The translations under genes were made by a program, and so were the position numbers. From the NCBI GenBank assembly GCA_937146725.1, contig CAKZRU010000154.1, positions 1-47,780 on the forward strand: 47,780 bases of DNA, read 5' to 3'. This document shows positions 1 to 8,340 of the stretch, piece by piece. Origin of the DNA: an uncultured Myxococcales bacterium. Lineage in GTDB: Bacteria; Myxococcota_A; Bradymonadia; UBA7976; VGTA01. Under the pieces are notes generated by a model. That model saw only the letters and a list, made by a program, of their open reading frames with translations, was not told where the DNA came from and did not search any database. Numbering within the stretch: the first letter of the stretch is position 1; the number at the start of each line of letters is the position of its first letter.

Positions 1-2
1 TA

Positions 3-95
3 AGACAAGCGATTCGGCTCGGATATGACACAGCTTCAATCTGCTTTCCAGAGGGTGGAGTGCCTATGTTTGGTAGCCGGTACTCGCCTGATTGA
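3..95 (+). CDS. C-terminal fragment of an unidentified protein
   Basis: The window opens inside a reading frame that ends at TGA 93-95. About 30 residues are visible, ending GVPMFGSRYSPD, with a plausible protein-like composition (RQAIRLGYDTASICF near the start). The frame beginning at base 4 is also open to a TAG at about 118 but reads less like protein. The start lies outside the window. I do not recognise the family, and the fragment could also be a chance frame. Confidence 0.35.
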   Translation, partial: RQAIRLGYDTASICFPEGGVPMFGSRYSPD

Positions 96-260
96 ACTTT
101 ACTTATCGATAACGTAGTGGCTTTTGATTTTTTGGTAATTGTAAGTTTAACCGCTTAGGAGTTTACAGCTTAGGTTTTGATTTTAAGGCTTTAACTTTTG
201 GTTAAGGTGTGGGAGAAGTGCGCTTGAAGTGAGGCTACAGGTGAGCATAAGTAACGTATT

Positions 261-520
261 AAATATTTTGCTGCTACCTTGGTCGTTAAATATTTTGCTG
301 CTACCTTGGTCAACCTTGGTCAGTCACCTGGTCTAAAATATTTTGCTGCTACCTTGGTCACCTTGGTCAACCTTGGTCACCTTGGTCGTCAATGTCTTTG
401 AAAACAATTGTACAGATAAGCGTAAGGAACATTTTAAATATTTTGCTGCTACCTTGGTTGAAATATTTTGCTGCTACCTTGGTTGGCTACCTTGGTTGAC
501 CTTGGTTGAGATCTTGGTCG
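261..520. repeat. Array of five 23-bp repeats and many CCTTGGT heptamers
   Basis: Five identical copies of a 23-bp unit (AAATATTTTGCTGC... ending CTACCTTGGT) lie at 261-283, 288-310, 336-358, 436-458 and 461-483. Between and after them the last part of the unit recurs alone. CCTTGGT occurs exactly about eleven times (starts 277, 304, 314, 352, 361, 371, 380, 452, 477, 490, 500), and within clusters the spacing is 9-10 bp. A perfect 10-bp inverted repeat (AGCGTAAGGA 419-428, TCCTTACGCT 521-530) encloses the right-hand copies. The 96-596 stretch holds no convincing gene: the open frame from 343 to 624 is made of these repeats. Function unknown; it lies just 3' of the large lipoprotein gene. Confidence 0.9.
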
Positions 521-545
521 TCCTTACGCTCAAGCGGTCGAGCGA

Positions 546-581
546 CTTAACCTTGAAGAGCTTTGTGACGTCAAGGTTAAG
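546..581 (-). terminator. Hairpin 3' of the large lipoprotein gene, possible terminator
   Basis: CTTAACCTTGA (546-556) and TCAAGGTTAAG (571-581) form a perfect 11-bp stem with a 14-nt loop. It starts about 15 nt after the stop codon of the minus-strand gene that ends at 597. No U-run follows on the minus strand, so it is not a classical intrinsic terminator. It may instead protect the mRNA 3' end or act at the DNA level. Confidence 0.5.
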
Positions 582-596
582 CACATCGGGTCGGCT

Positions 597-3500
597 CTAC
601 CTCTCGATACAGTCAGTATACTGAATGCTCGTACAGCTTGGCGGCTGCTGGCAGGTGTTGAGGGTTTGACCCTCCGGGCATGTCCAGCCGCTATTTTCGC
701 CAATATCAAAGGTCTGCCCGACCATATCTTCGGTGGTGAAGATGATATTGTTCGCATAATCAGCTTGCTGCTGGCTCAATTCATCGTCGAGTGACCCCAT
801 GGGGAAGGGGCCGCTGATCTCGGCACCAAAGGCCGCCACGTTCCCATCATTTCTACCGAGAAGCTCAATGACGTGGATCCCGCTCGTCAGCGAGATCTTC
901 TGAACATGCCAATAGTTGAAGTTACGGGTTAAGTCAGTGTCGAGCTCAAAGGTCATCACACCATCGACCCTAAACCGCACTCGATTATCACCCGCGATCC
1001 CAATGAGGTAATCTCCTCCGACCGCGATGTCGAGACAATGAGAGAAGCCGATCCACTCATCGATCGGAAGCGTGCCTACGCCGCCACTTCGACTATCACA
1101 AGCCCAAATCCCAACAGTGTTCAATCGACCCTCTGTGGTGCTGTTGGTTACACCCCAATAAGGATCATTGACCACATTGTTGCTGTCGTCGCCATCCGTG
1201 TCTACATACAGCGCTCCTGCCCAGCCATAAGCCGTGCTACCCGCCGCGTCACACACGTCATAGTTGACCGCGTTATTCTCTGCTGGTGCGTTCAATGTAG
1301 ATACACAGGCGTCATTAGCGGGTGTAGGCGAATATCCTCTTGGGCAGTTACATGTTGGCGTCTGAGGACAGTTCTGAATCGACAGAGGGTGATCCACTCC
1401 GTAGCAGACAGGTTGGTCGCCTTGCCAGCACTCAGGACGATCTCCGATTTCGCAATATTGACCTTCGACACACTCATACGAACGATCACAACTGACGCAG
1501 TTGCCTGTGTCTGGATCGCAAGCATGACCCACCTGGCATAAGACACCTTCACAGAGGTCAACCTCTACACAGGTGCCCTGCCAGCCATTGACTGGATCAA
1601 AGTTGAGCCGGCCTGCGAAGCCCTCATCGCAGATGCAGTTGGGCGCGCCGCTAGCGTTTTCGGGGCATGGAGCGAGGTCACAGACGAAGCCTGACCCGAC
1701 GTAGCCTTGGTTACAGGCGCAGCTGTAGCCGTTGCTCTCGTCTGTACAAGTTGCATTCGCGTCGCACTCGTCAGTGCCGTCCGCGCACTCATCGACCTGC
1801 GCGTCTTCGCATTCAGCATAGGTCGTGAGGGTACACTGCGGCTCGGGCGCGCAGAGGTTAAGCGCATACTCATCGTTAGGACAGCTCCAGCCACTATTCT
1901 CGCCGATATCAAAGATCTCGCCTTCCATGTCACCGGTGGAGAAGATGATGTTCCCAGCGTAATCCGCGAGCATCTGCTGCGCCTCTGTTTCAAGGCTACC
2001 TGCGGGGAAAGGCCCGCTGATCTCGGCACCAAAGGCCGCGATGTTCCCGTTGTTACGTCCGCTCAGCTCGATGACGTTGACACCGCTGTTGAGCGAGAGC
2101 TTGATGATGTGCCAGTAGTTGAAGTTTCCTGTATCGCCGCCCGTGCGCTCAAAGACGAGCTGACCGTTCACCTTTAAGCGAACCTGATTATCTCCCGCGA
2201 TCCCGATGAGGTAGTCACCGCCCACCGCGATATCGATGCAGCGAGAGAAGCCGATCCACTCATGAACAGGGAGTGTGCCGACGTTGCCTTGCGCCGCGTC
2301 ACATGCCCAGATTCCGACGTTATCCAAACGCTGGGTGAAGAAGTCATTGATCACGCGGTTGTTCGTCGGATCACCGTCAGTGTCCATGAAGAGCGCGCCG
2401 CCCCAGCCATAGGCTGTGCTGTTTGTCGCGGGGCAGACTTCATAGCGCGTGGCGTTGTTGATCGCCTCAACAGCGGTTGACTGAACGCAGACCTCTTGGT
2501 TCGGCGTCGGCGAGAAGCCATCGGGGCAGACGCATGCATCCGGCTGCTGGCAATAATATTGAGAGAGAGGATGAGAATCTTCAAAGCAAACCGGCGCATC
2601 TCCTGCCCAGCAGATCGGATTATCGCCAGCCTCGCAATAAGAGCCATTGACACACTCATAGGCGGTTGAGCAGTCCACACACTCGCCATTGCTTGGGTCA
2701 CAGAGCTCGCCGCGGCCACAGATGACACCGTCGCAAGGGTCTACTGCACAGTGCTCAAGCGAGATCGGCGCCTCAGGCGGATAACAGACAGGGCCGTCTC
2801 CAGACCAACACTCTGGGGTGTTCTCGAGCTCGCAGTAAGCGCCATTCACACACTCGTAAGATTGCGAACAGTCTACAGGATCAGGACAGTGTCGCACTGA
2901 GAGCGGATGGTCCGTCGGGTAGCACACTGGCAGCTCGCCCTGCCAACATAAGGGGTTTCTCCCTGTCTCGCAGTAGGCACCATTGACACACTCAAAGGCC
3001 TCAGAGCAGTCTGGCGCTTCATTTAGGCAGTCGACTCGCTCAATCTCCGAACACTCTGGCTCGTCCATGCACGTGTTCAATGCCTGAGTTTCCCCTGGAC
3101 AAGACCAACCGCTTGAGCTACCAATATCGAAGAGACGTCCCTCCATTCGGCTCGTAGAGAAGATGATGTTTCCCGCATAATCAGCCGCCTTCTGCGCGGC
3201 CTCAGTCTCAAGTGACCCCGGCGTAAACGGACCGCTGATCTCTGCCCCAAAGGCCGCGACCGCGTGATCATTGTAACCCGAGAGCTCGATTATATTGAGC
3301 CCGCTCTGCAATGAGACTTTTCGAATGTGCCAATAGTTAAAGTTCGTGGTCTCCTCATCATCACGCTCAAAGACCATTTGCCCATTGACACTGAAGCGGA
3401 CTCGATTGTCGCCAGCGATGCCGATCAAGTAATCTCCAGCTCTGTCGACAGAGAGGCAGTGAGAGAAGCCAATCCACTCATCGATTGGGTCTGTTCCGAC

Positions 3501-6296
3501 CGTGTTCGGCTGATCGGGCAGACATGTCCAAATGCCCACTTGGTTGAGACGGCCGAGCGAAGAACTGCCCTGTTGACCCCAATAAGGATCAACTACCGCG
3601 TTGTTGCTGTTATCGCCGTCCGTGTCCTCATAGAGAGCGCCTGCCCATCCATATCCACGATTACCATTCGCATCACAGACTTGATACTCTGTGCCGTGGA
3701 AGATCGCAGGCTCGCTGTTCACTCGGATGCAGCTGTCTTGGCCTGGCGAAGCGACGAAGCCCTCCGGACATTCGCATGCCGTGGGGAGGTCATCCTCTTG
3801 GCAGTATCGCTGCGAAAGAGGGTGACTCGGCTCATAACAGACGGGCGCATCTCCGCTCCAGCAGGAAGGCTCATCCGCAGCTTCGCAGTACGAACCATTA
3901 ATGCAGGATGACTCACGAAGACAGCTCACACAGCCTTGAGTCGATGGGTCACAATACTGATCCTCTGGGCAGATGATCTCATCACAAGGATCAGCCGCTA
4001 CGCAAGTGCCTAACCAAACATTGTTCTCGTAGTCGAAAGTGAGGAGTCCGACATAGCCCGGATCACATGAGCAATCAGGGGCGCCACTCGCAAACTCAGG
4101 ACAGATAACAGGGGTACATGAACTGCCGTCTCCTTCGTATCCAGGCGGGCAGATACAGTCATAGCCCTCCTCTGTGTCGACGCAGATCGCGATGTCACCA
4201 CAGAGATTTGGATCCTCTTTGCACTCATTCACAGGCGAGGTCACGTTCACGCACTCTGCGGTCTCAATCGTTGAACAGGTCGGAGAGTCCACACAGGTAT
4301 TGAGCGCTGAGCCATCGGGGCAAGACCACCCGCTGCTCTCTCCGACATCGAAGACCTCTCCCTCTAAGTTACCGGTGCTGAAGATGATATTCCCTGCATA
4401 ATCAGCCTGTTTTTGAGCATCTTCGGTGTCGATGCTCCCGGGCGCAAACGGCCCGCTGATCTCAGCTCCGAAGGCGGCGATCAAGCCGTCATTGAGGCCT
4501 GACAGCTCAATAAAGTTAACGCCGCTCGTGAGCGATATTTTGCGCATATGCCAATAGTTGAAATTGCGCGTTTGATCGTTGTCGAGCTCAAACATGAGCG
4601 TCCCGTTTACCTTGAATCGCACCCGATTGTCACCCGCGATCCCGATCAAGTAGTCACCTGCCTCCTCAACCGCTAAACAGTGAGAGAAGCCGATCCACTC
4701 ATTCACAGGGTTAGTGCCGACCTGAGAGGAGGTCGGGTCACACGCCCAGATCCCGATTTGGTTCAAGCGACCGTTCACGGCGTCAGAGGCGCTCGTTGAG
4801 CCCCAATATTCGCTGACCAAGTTATCATTCGTTGGGTTTCCATCAGTATTTTGGTAGAGCGCGCCGCCCCACCCATATGCAGAGCTTCCATCCGCATCAC
4901 AGACCTGATAGCGGGTCCCGTTGAAGGTCGCCTCGCTCTCGCTCACTCTGATGCAACCATCTCCATCTGGCTTTATCGAGAAGCCTTCAGGGCAGACACA
5001 GAACGAGTCATCCTCTAAATCTTCGCCGCAGTGACGAATAGAGATCGGGTGGCTCGGATCCCAACAAATAGGCGCGTCACCGGCCCAACATTCGGGGTGT
5101 CGAGCACTCTCACACCAGCTGCCATTCGGCGCGCATCGGCCGACTTGATCACAGTCGACCTCCGGCGCTGGTGGGTCAACGGGCGTCTCACAAGCGATCG
5201 TGTCTAGCTTGGTACAGGTAGGGGCCTCTCCGCATGTGTTCAGCGCGTAGCCCCCCTCTGGGCACTGCCAACCGCTCTCTGAGCCCAAATTAAACACCCC
5301 TTGATCGATCAACTGCTCGGTGGAGAAGATAATGTTTCCCGCATAATCTGCCGCCTTCATCGCCTCTTCGGTCTGGAGTGAGCCCTCAGCGAAAGGTCCG
5401 CTGATCTCGGCGCCAAACGCGGCGACTTGATGATCATTCAAGCCGTAAAGCTCGATAAAGTGAACACCGCTCGTGAGCGAGACCTTATTGATGTGCCAAT
5501 AGGAGAAGTTACTCGTGTCCTCACTGTCCCTCTCGAAGACAAGCTCACCGTCGACTTTGAGGCGAACGCGATTGTCCCCTGCGATCCCGAGCAGATAGTC
5601 ACCCGCCTCCTCGACGACAAGGCAATGCGAGAATCCGATCCACTCTTCGATGGGCTCATGTGAGGTGGAACCGCTATTACCGACTTCGCAAGCCCATACG
5701 CCGACTTGGTTTAGACGACCGTTGTTTTGACCGTTGTCGCTGCCCCAATAATCGCTTTGCTGATAATCATTTGAGCCGTTTCCATCGGTGTTCGGATAGA
5801 GCGCGCCAAACTTGCTGTAGTTGAAGTTATCTTCCGCTGCACAGACGGACAGAGCCGCGCCGTTCTGAATCGCGTCAACCGTCTCAGCGCGCACACAGGC
5901 GTCACCATCAGGTGAGACCTTGTACCCTTCAGGACATTCGCAGCCGTGAGTCCCTGTGGCCGGTGTATCTGCGCAATATCTTTGCGAGAGTGAATGATCC
6001 GCCTCGTAGCATACCGGCGCACCGCCCGCCCAGCACTCGGGGTGAGCGCTCGGTTCACACCATCCTCCTGCTGCGCTGCAAGACCCCAGCGACGCACACT
6101 CATCGACGACCTCTTGATCGACCTCTTGACCTGTCCCTTCATCAGCCTCTTGCCCCCCCTCCGGCTTCATATCTACAGAGGTGACCTGACTGTCTGATGT
6201 CAGCGTCATGTCCAAACGGTTACCGGTCACAGGCTCTTCGCAGCTCGCAAATAGCAATAGGAGAGAGAGACTAATCAGAGGTGTACAGTATTTCAT
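597..6296 (-). CDS. Large Cys-rich repeat lipoprotein, putative surface adhesin
   Basis: The protein has 1,899 residues. The N-terminus is a lipoprotein signal with lipobox LFASC (Cys19), followed by an acidic linker to about 65. Five copies of a ~210-residue domain lie at about 140-360, 455-680, 865-1080, 1285-1490 and 1680-1890. Each has the signatures EWIGFSHC, GDYLIGIAGDNRVR, NFNYWH, FGAEISGPF and DYAGNIIFST, which suggest a PA14/GLEYA-like beta-sandwich that could bind carbohydrate. Seven ~41-residue Cys modules (pattern CVNGxYCE..P.CW.G..PVCY..HPLS..YC) start near 67, 382, 792, 1097, 1143, 1209 and 1603. Two EGF-like domains lie near 689-728 and 1502-1540, each followed by an ASGAPxCxCxxG motif. 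Modules 4 and 5 have no beta domain of their own. The gene is visibly more G+C-rich than the rest of the window and has long antisense open frames. A role in adhesion or prey/surface contact is inference. Confidence 0.8.
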   Translation of the reverse strand: MKYCTPLISLSLLLLFASCEEPVTGNRLDMTLTSDSQVTSVDMKPEGGQEADEGTGQEVDQEVVDECASLGSCSAAGGWCEPSAHPECWAGGAPVCYEADHSLSQRYCADTPATGTHGCECPEGYKVSPDGDACVRAETVDAIQNGAALSVCAAEDNFNYSKFGALYPNTDGNGSNDYQQSDYWGSDNGQNNGRLNQVGVWACEVGNSGSTSHEPIEEWIGFSHCLVVEEAGDYLLGIAGDNRVRLKVDGELVFERDSEDTSNFSYWHINKVSLTSGVHFIELYGLNDHQVAAFGAEISGPFAEGSLQTEEAMKAADYAGNIIFSTEQLIDQGVFNLGSESGWQCPEGGYALNTCGEAPTCTKLDTIACETPVDPPAPEVDCDQVGRCAPNGSWCESARHPECWAGDAPICWDPSHPISIRHCGEDLEDDSFCVCPEGFSIKPDGDGCIRVSESEATFNGTRYQVCDADGSSAYGWGGALYQNTDGNPTNDNLVSEYWGSTSASDAVNGRLNQIGIWACDPTSSQVGTNPVNEWIGFSHCLAVEEAGDYLIGIAGDNRVRFKVNGTLMFELDNDQTRNFNYWHMRKISLTSGVNFIELSGLNDGLIAAFGAEISGPFAPGSIDTEDAQKQADYAGNIIFSTGNLEGEVFDVGESSGWSCPDGSALNTCVDSPTCSTIETAECVNVTSPVNECKEDPNLCGDIAICVDTEEGYDCICPPGYEGDGSSCTPVICPEFASGAPDCSCDPGYVGLLTFDYENNVWLGTCVAADPCDEIICPEDQYCDPSTQGCVSCLRESSCINGSYCEAADEPSCWSGDAPVCYEPSHPLSQRYCQEDDLPTACECPEGFVASPGQDSCIRVNSEPAIFHGTEYQVCDANGNRGYGWAGALYEDTDGDNSNNAVVDPYWGQQGSSSLGRLNQVGIWTCLPDQPNTVGTDPIDEWIGFSHCLSVDRAGDYLIGIAGDNRVRFSVNGQMVFERDDEETTNFNYWHIRKVSLQSGLNIIELSGYNDHAVAAFGAEISGPFTPGSLETEAAQKAADYAGNIIFSTSRMEGRLFDIGSSSGWSCPGETQALNTCMDEPECSEIERVDCLNEAPDCSEAFECVNGAYCETGRNPLCWQGELPVCYPTDHPLSVRHCPDPVDCSQSYECVNGAYCELENTPECWSGDGPVCYPPEAPISLEHCAVDPCDGVICGRGELCDPSNGECVDCSTAYECVNGSYCEAGDNPICWAGDAPVCFEDSHPLSQYYCQQPDACVCPDGFSPTPNQEVCVQSTAVEAINNATRYEVCPATNSTAYGWGGALFMDTDGDPTNNRVINDFFTQRLDNVGIWACDAAQGNVGTLPVHEWIGFSRCIDIAVGGDYLIGIAGDNQVRLKVNGQLVFERTGGDTGNFNYWHIIKLSLNSGVNVIELSGRNNGNIAAFGAEISGPFPAGSLETEAQQMLADYAGNIIFSTGDMEGEIFDIGENSGWSCPNDEYALNLCAPEPQCTLTTYAECEDAQVDECADGTDECDANATCTDESNGYSCACNQGYVGSGFVCDLAPCPENASGAPNCICDEGFAGRLNFDPVNGWQGTCVEVDLCEGVLCQVGHACDPDTGNCVSCDRSYECVEGQYCEIGDRPECWQGDQPVCYGVDHPLSIQNCPQTPTCNCPRGYSPTPANDACVSTLNAPAENNAVNYDVCDAAGSTAYGWAGALYVDTDGDDSNNVVNDPYWGVTNSTTEGRLNTVGIWACDSRSGGVGTLPIDEWIGFSHCLDIAVGGDYLIGIAGDNRVRFRVDGVMTFELDTDLTRNFNYWHVQKISLTSGIHVIELLGRNDGNVAAFGAEISGPFPMGSLDDELSQQQADYANNIIFTTEDMVGQTFDIGENSGWTCPEGQTLNTCQQPPSCTSIQYTDCIER

Positions 6297-6372
6297 AAGT
6301 AAACTCTTGCAATGGTTTAAGATTTTGATTGTCTACATTAATACATAATAGTTTGGCTTCTCCTAACACTTC

Positions 6373-6402
6373 TTTATAGGTAACCGTCGGATTGCGGGTC
6401 AA
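6373..6402 (-). promoter_or_regulatory. Candidate sigma70-type promoter of the large lipoprotein gene
   Basis: On the minus strand TTGACC (-35, 6397-6402) is followed after 18 bp by TATAAA (-10, 6373-6378). This is about 76 nt before the ATG at 6296. The element lies between the gene and the left end of the insertion sequence, so the IS does not separate gene and promoter. Confidence 0.5.
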
Positions 6403-6461
6403 GGATTAGAGAAACCTACGGCGAGAACCCTCCTTTGGATAGGTAAAAACAGTCCGATAAT

Positions 6462-7548
6462 GGCTTTGTTGCATAAATAAAAATACATCTAATCAATAAC
6501 TTAGACAACACCGGTCTTTTGATTTAGTCTTCATGCAACCAATGTACTTTGAGGGCTACCTAACAATCTAAATTGATTCAGAATATTACAAGCGATGACA
6601 GACTCCACCCTTCGTGAGTTTTCACCTCTCGCTCTCAGTTCATCTCCAATCAAGTTTTTATATCGAAAGAACATATTTTCAACCTCACTTTGACGGTAAT
6701 AGCCTGATGTTCTTCTCCAGGCTAAGGCACCGTCTTGGTTGATGGACTTGATATGTTGATTTCGTTGTCTAAGTGCAGCTTCATCCGTAGCAGAAACAAC
6801 TGCATTTGATCTTGGATGGATGTTGATTTGACCAGCTTCATTCATATGATCGTTTGAAGCTTCATATACACGACTTTGGTCGTATGCTTTGTCAGCTGTG
6901 ATCGAATCTATTCGTCCAACTTGGTGGATTAAGTTGGGAGCAATTTCACCATCAGTTTTTCTATATTCACTAAGCCATTTGGCTACGATCAATCCATTGC
7001 TCACTCCTATGTGTAATTTTCGCCAACCTCTACGTTTTCTTTTACCATGCTTGTGTCGTGTCCAACGACCTTCACCATGAATGACAAGGCCTGTACTGTC
7101 GATCACTAAATCGACTCTTCCACTCGGCTTTCCTATCCTTTTAAGCTTAGGTTTTAATGTACTATTTCTTCGTGATAGAGTGGTGTGATCAGGCACATTT
7201 AGCCCAACATTCATCAGCCGGAAGATGGACTTTAAAAAGCCCTCAGTTTGTCTAAGTGGCAGCTTAAACAGAAGTCGTAAAGTAAGTGCTGTTTCAATGG
7301 CTAGATCTGAGTATAATTTAGGTCTACCCATTCTCTGACTTAGGTCGCTATTCCAAGCTTCAATGACGTCTTCTGAAAGCCATAAAGTGAGATCGCCACG
7401 GTTGATTAAAGATCGCTCATAAGACCGCTAATTGTGTATTTTGTATTTCTTTCGATACTTTGGATGTCTATTCCGATGGTGTGGCTGAGTCATGGTTTAC
7501 TCCTCAGCACTCATCTTATACTATTCAATAGGCTTATGCACCAATGCA
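6462..7548 (-). mobile_element. IS5-family (IS903-like) insertion sequence, probably inactive
   Basis: The left end GGCTTTGTTGCATAAATAA (6462-6480) closely resembles the terminal repeat of IS903-group elements. The only matching right end is imperfect (CTTATGCACCAATGCA at 7533-7548; about 12 of 15-16 positions pair with the left end). The ~1.09-kb length suits the family. The bases outside the two ends (TCCGATAAT on the left, TTTCATCTG on the right) do not form a target duplication. Together with the damaged transposase this suggests an old copy. Confidence 0.85.
6531..7493 (-). pseudogene. IS5/IS903-type DDE transposase interrupted by an amber codon
   Basis: The frame can be read from ATG 7493-7491 (MTQPHHRNRHPKYRKKYKIHN), then TAG at 7430-7428, then RSYERSLINRGDLTLWL and on to TGA at 6531. 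Family members usually have a Trp at the interrupted place (..N-W..), so TAG probably arose from TGG by one base change at 7429. Without the stop the protein would be 320 residues, close to the usual ~307. Catalytic motifs are intact: IDSTGL (first Asp), ITADKAYD (second Asp) and the R..E......K signature in SEVENMFFRYKN. Restart at the internal ATG (7331) would lose about 54 N-terminal residues, where the family has DNA-binding contacts, so activity is doubtful. Confidence 0.85.
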
Positions 7549-7737
7549 TTTCATCTGCATTTAAAGACCCAAACTGTGCAAGCTCCAACAACAAGGCATC
7601 AAAGATTGAGCCTAAGTTTTGTACTATCACAGTGAAACGGGTCACAAATGGTTCTTTTCAGAAGCGGACTTCCAAAAACTAAACTCTGATGAAAAAACGA
7701 TTAATCAATAATCCCCACCACTAAAGTTGACCCAACT
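7549..7737. other. Gene-free spacer with a short hairpin at the merC-like 3' end
   Basis: No protein-like frame was found between the IS right end and the MerC-type gene. A perfect 8-bp stem (TAAAGTTG 7722-7729, CAACTTTA 7733-7740, 3-nt loop) overlaps the stop codon of the minus-strand gene that ends at 7738. No U-run follows, so termination is only possible. Confidence 0.4.
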
Positions 7738-8241
7738 TTAATCGTGACTACAGCATTTACTGTGGGCTGAGCGTCGTGCTTTTAGATTGAGTAAGTGGGC
7801 TAGCATCAAGCCTAAACCGCCTAACACTGCAAACACGACACTGACTGTTGAATGCTCATGCAGATGCTCATGACTATGGCCGGTTGAGCTTGTGGTATGA
7901 GCGGCTAAATCTTCTAGTCCATGTGCTTCCTTAAACATAAATGAAGCAGTGAGTAAGGCCCAAGCTATAACAAAGCCTAAAATCACTTTGAGGTCTTGGT
8001 CTCTTTTCCAAGCGCCCCAAGCACTAGGGAGAGTGAGTAAAAAAGCGATACTTAAAAGTATGACTTCTCCCTGAGTAGTCCATAATGCACCAAGCCCAAA
8101 AATAGGAATCAGCACCATGGACAGTGGAGTCAATGCGCAGTGTATTGCACAAATAAAACCTAAGATCGCTCCCCAGCGATCGAGATCATTTTTAGATCGT
8201 AATTCGGATTGGTGACTATCTTTGACCACGTGTTCACTCAT
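7738..8241 (-). CDS. MerC-domain inner-membrane protein
   Basis: The protein has 167 residues and about four membrane segments. The first carries the typical MerC-family motif DRWGAILGFICAIHCALTPL (about residues 21-40), with CxxHC (Cys31, His34, Cys35) as likely metal ligands. A His-rich loop (GHSHEHLHEH, about 120-130) and a C-terminal CCSHD add further potential ligands. MerC proteins move mercuric ions across the inner membrane. Many chromosomal homologues without a mer operon have unknown metal specificity, and none of merA, merP, merT or merR is nearby. A Fur/Zur-like sequence lies about 110 bp upstream. The ATG at 8239-8241 is the start. The family call is solid; the substrate is not. 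Confidence 0.8.
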   Translation of the reverse strand: MSEHVVKDSHQSELRSKNDLDRWGAILGFICAIHCALTPLSMVLIPIFGLGALWTTQGEVILLSIAFLLTLPSAWGAWKRDQDLKVILGFVIAWALLTASFMFKEAHGLEDLAAHTTSSTGHSHEHLHEHSTVSVVFAVLGGLGLMLAHLLNLKARRSAHSKCCSHD

Positions 8242-8340
8242 AATAATTTAAACAGTATGTGAGCTCTCATATAGTTTCATTACCCTTGAGTGTAATTTGA
8301 AGCCATGGTTTAAGCGTATTTTTATCGAACTAGGACTTAA

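Noticed and set aside
261..483. CRISPR array made of the 23-bp repeats
   Set aside because: Spacing between copies is irregular (4 to 77 bp), the gaps themselves contain CCTTGGT repeats rather than unique spacers, and no cas gene is nearby.
546..581. Integron attC site or classical intrinsic terminator
   Set aside because: There is no attC core-site sequence and no integrase, and no U-run follows the hairpin on the minus strand.
343..624. 93-codon plus-strand open frame as a gene
   Set aside because: It consists of translated repeats and runs into the end of the lipoprotein gene on the other strand; it has no ribosome site.
1038..6197. Many long open frames antisense to or out of frame with the large lipoprotein
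   Set aside because: They are expected in a G+C-rich, repeat-built gene, and the same antisense frame recurs in each DNA repeat with different ends. The lipoprotein frame explains the region.
7434..7682. 82-codon plus-strand frame across the IS right end
   Set aside because: It overlaps the transposase N-terminal codons and the terminal repeat, with no protein-like order after them.
7738..8241. Mercury-resistance operon
   Set aside because: Only a MerC-domain protein is present; merR, merT, merP and merA are absent on both sides.
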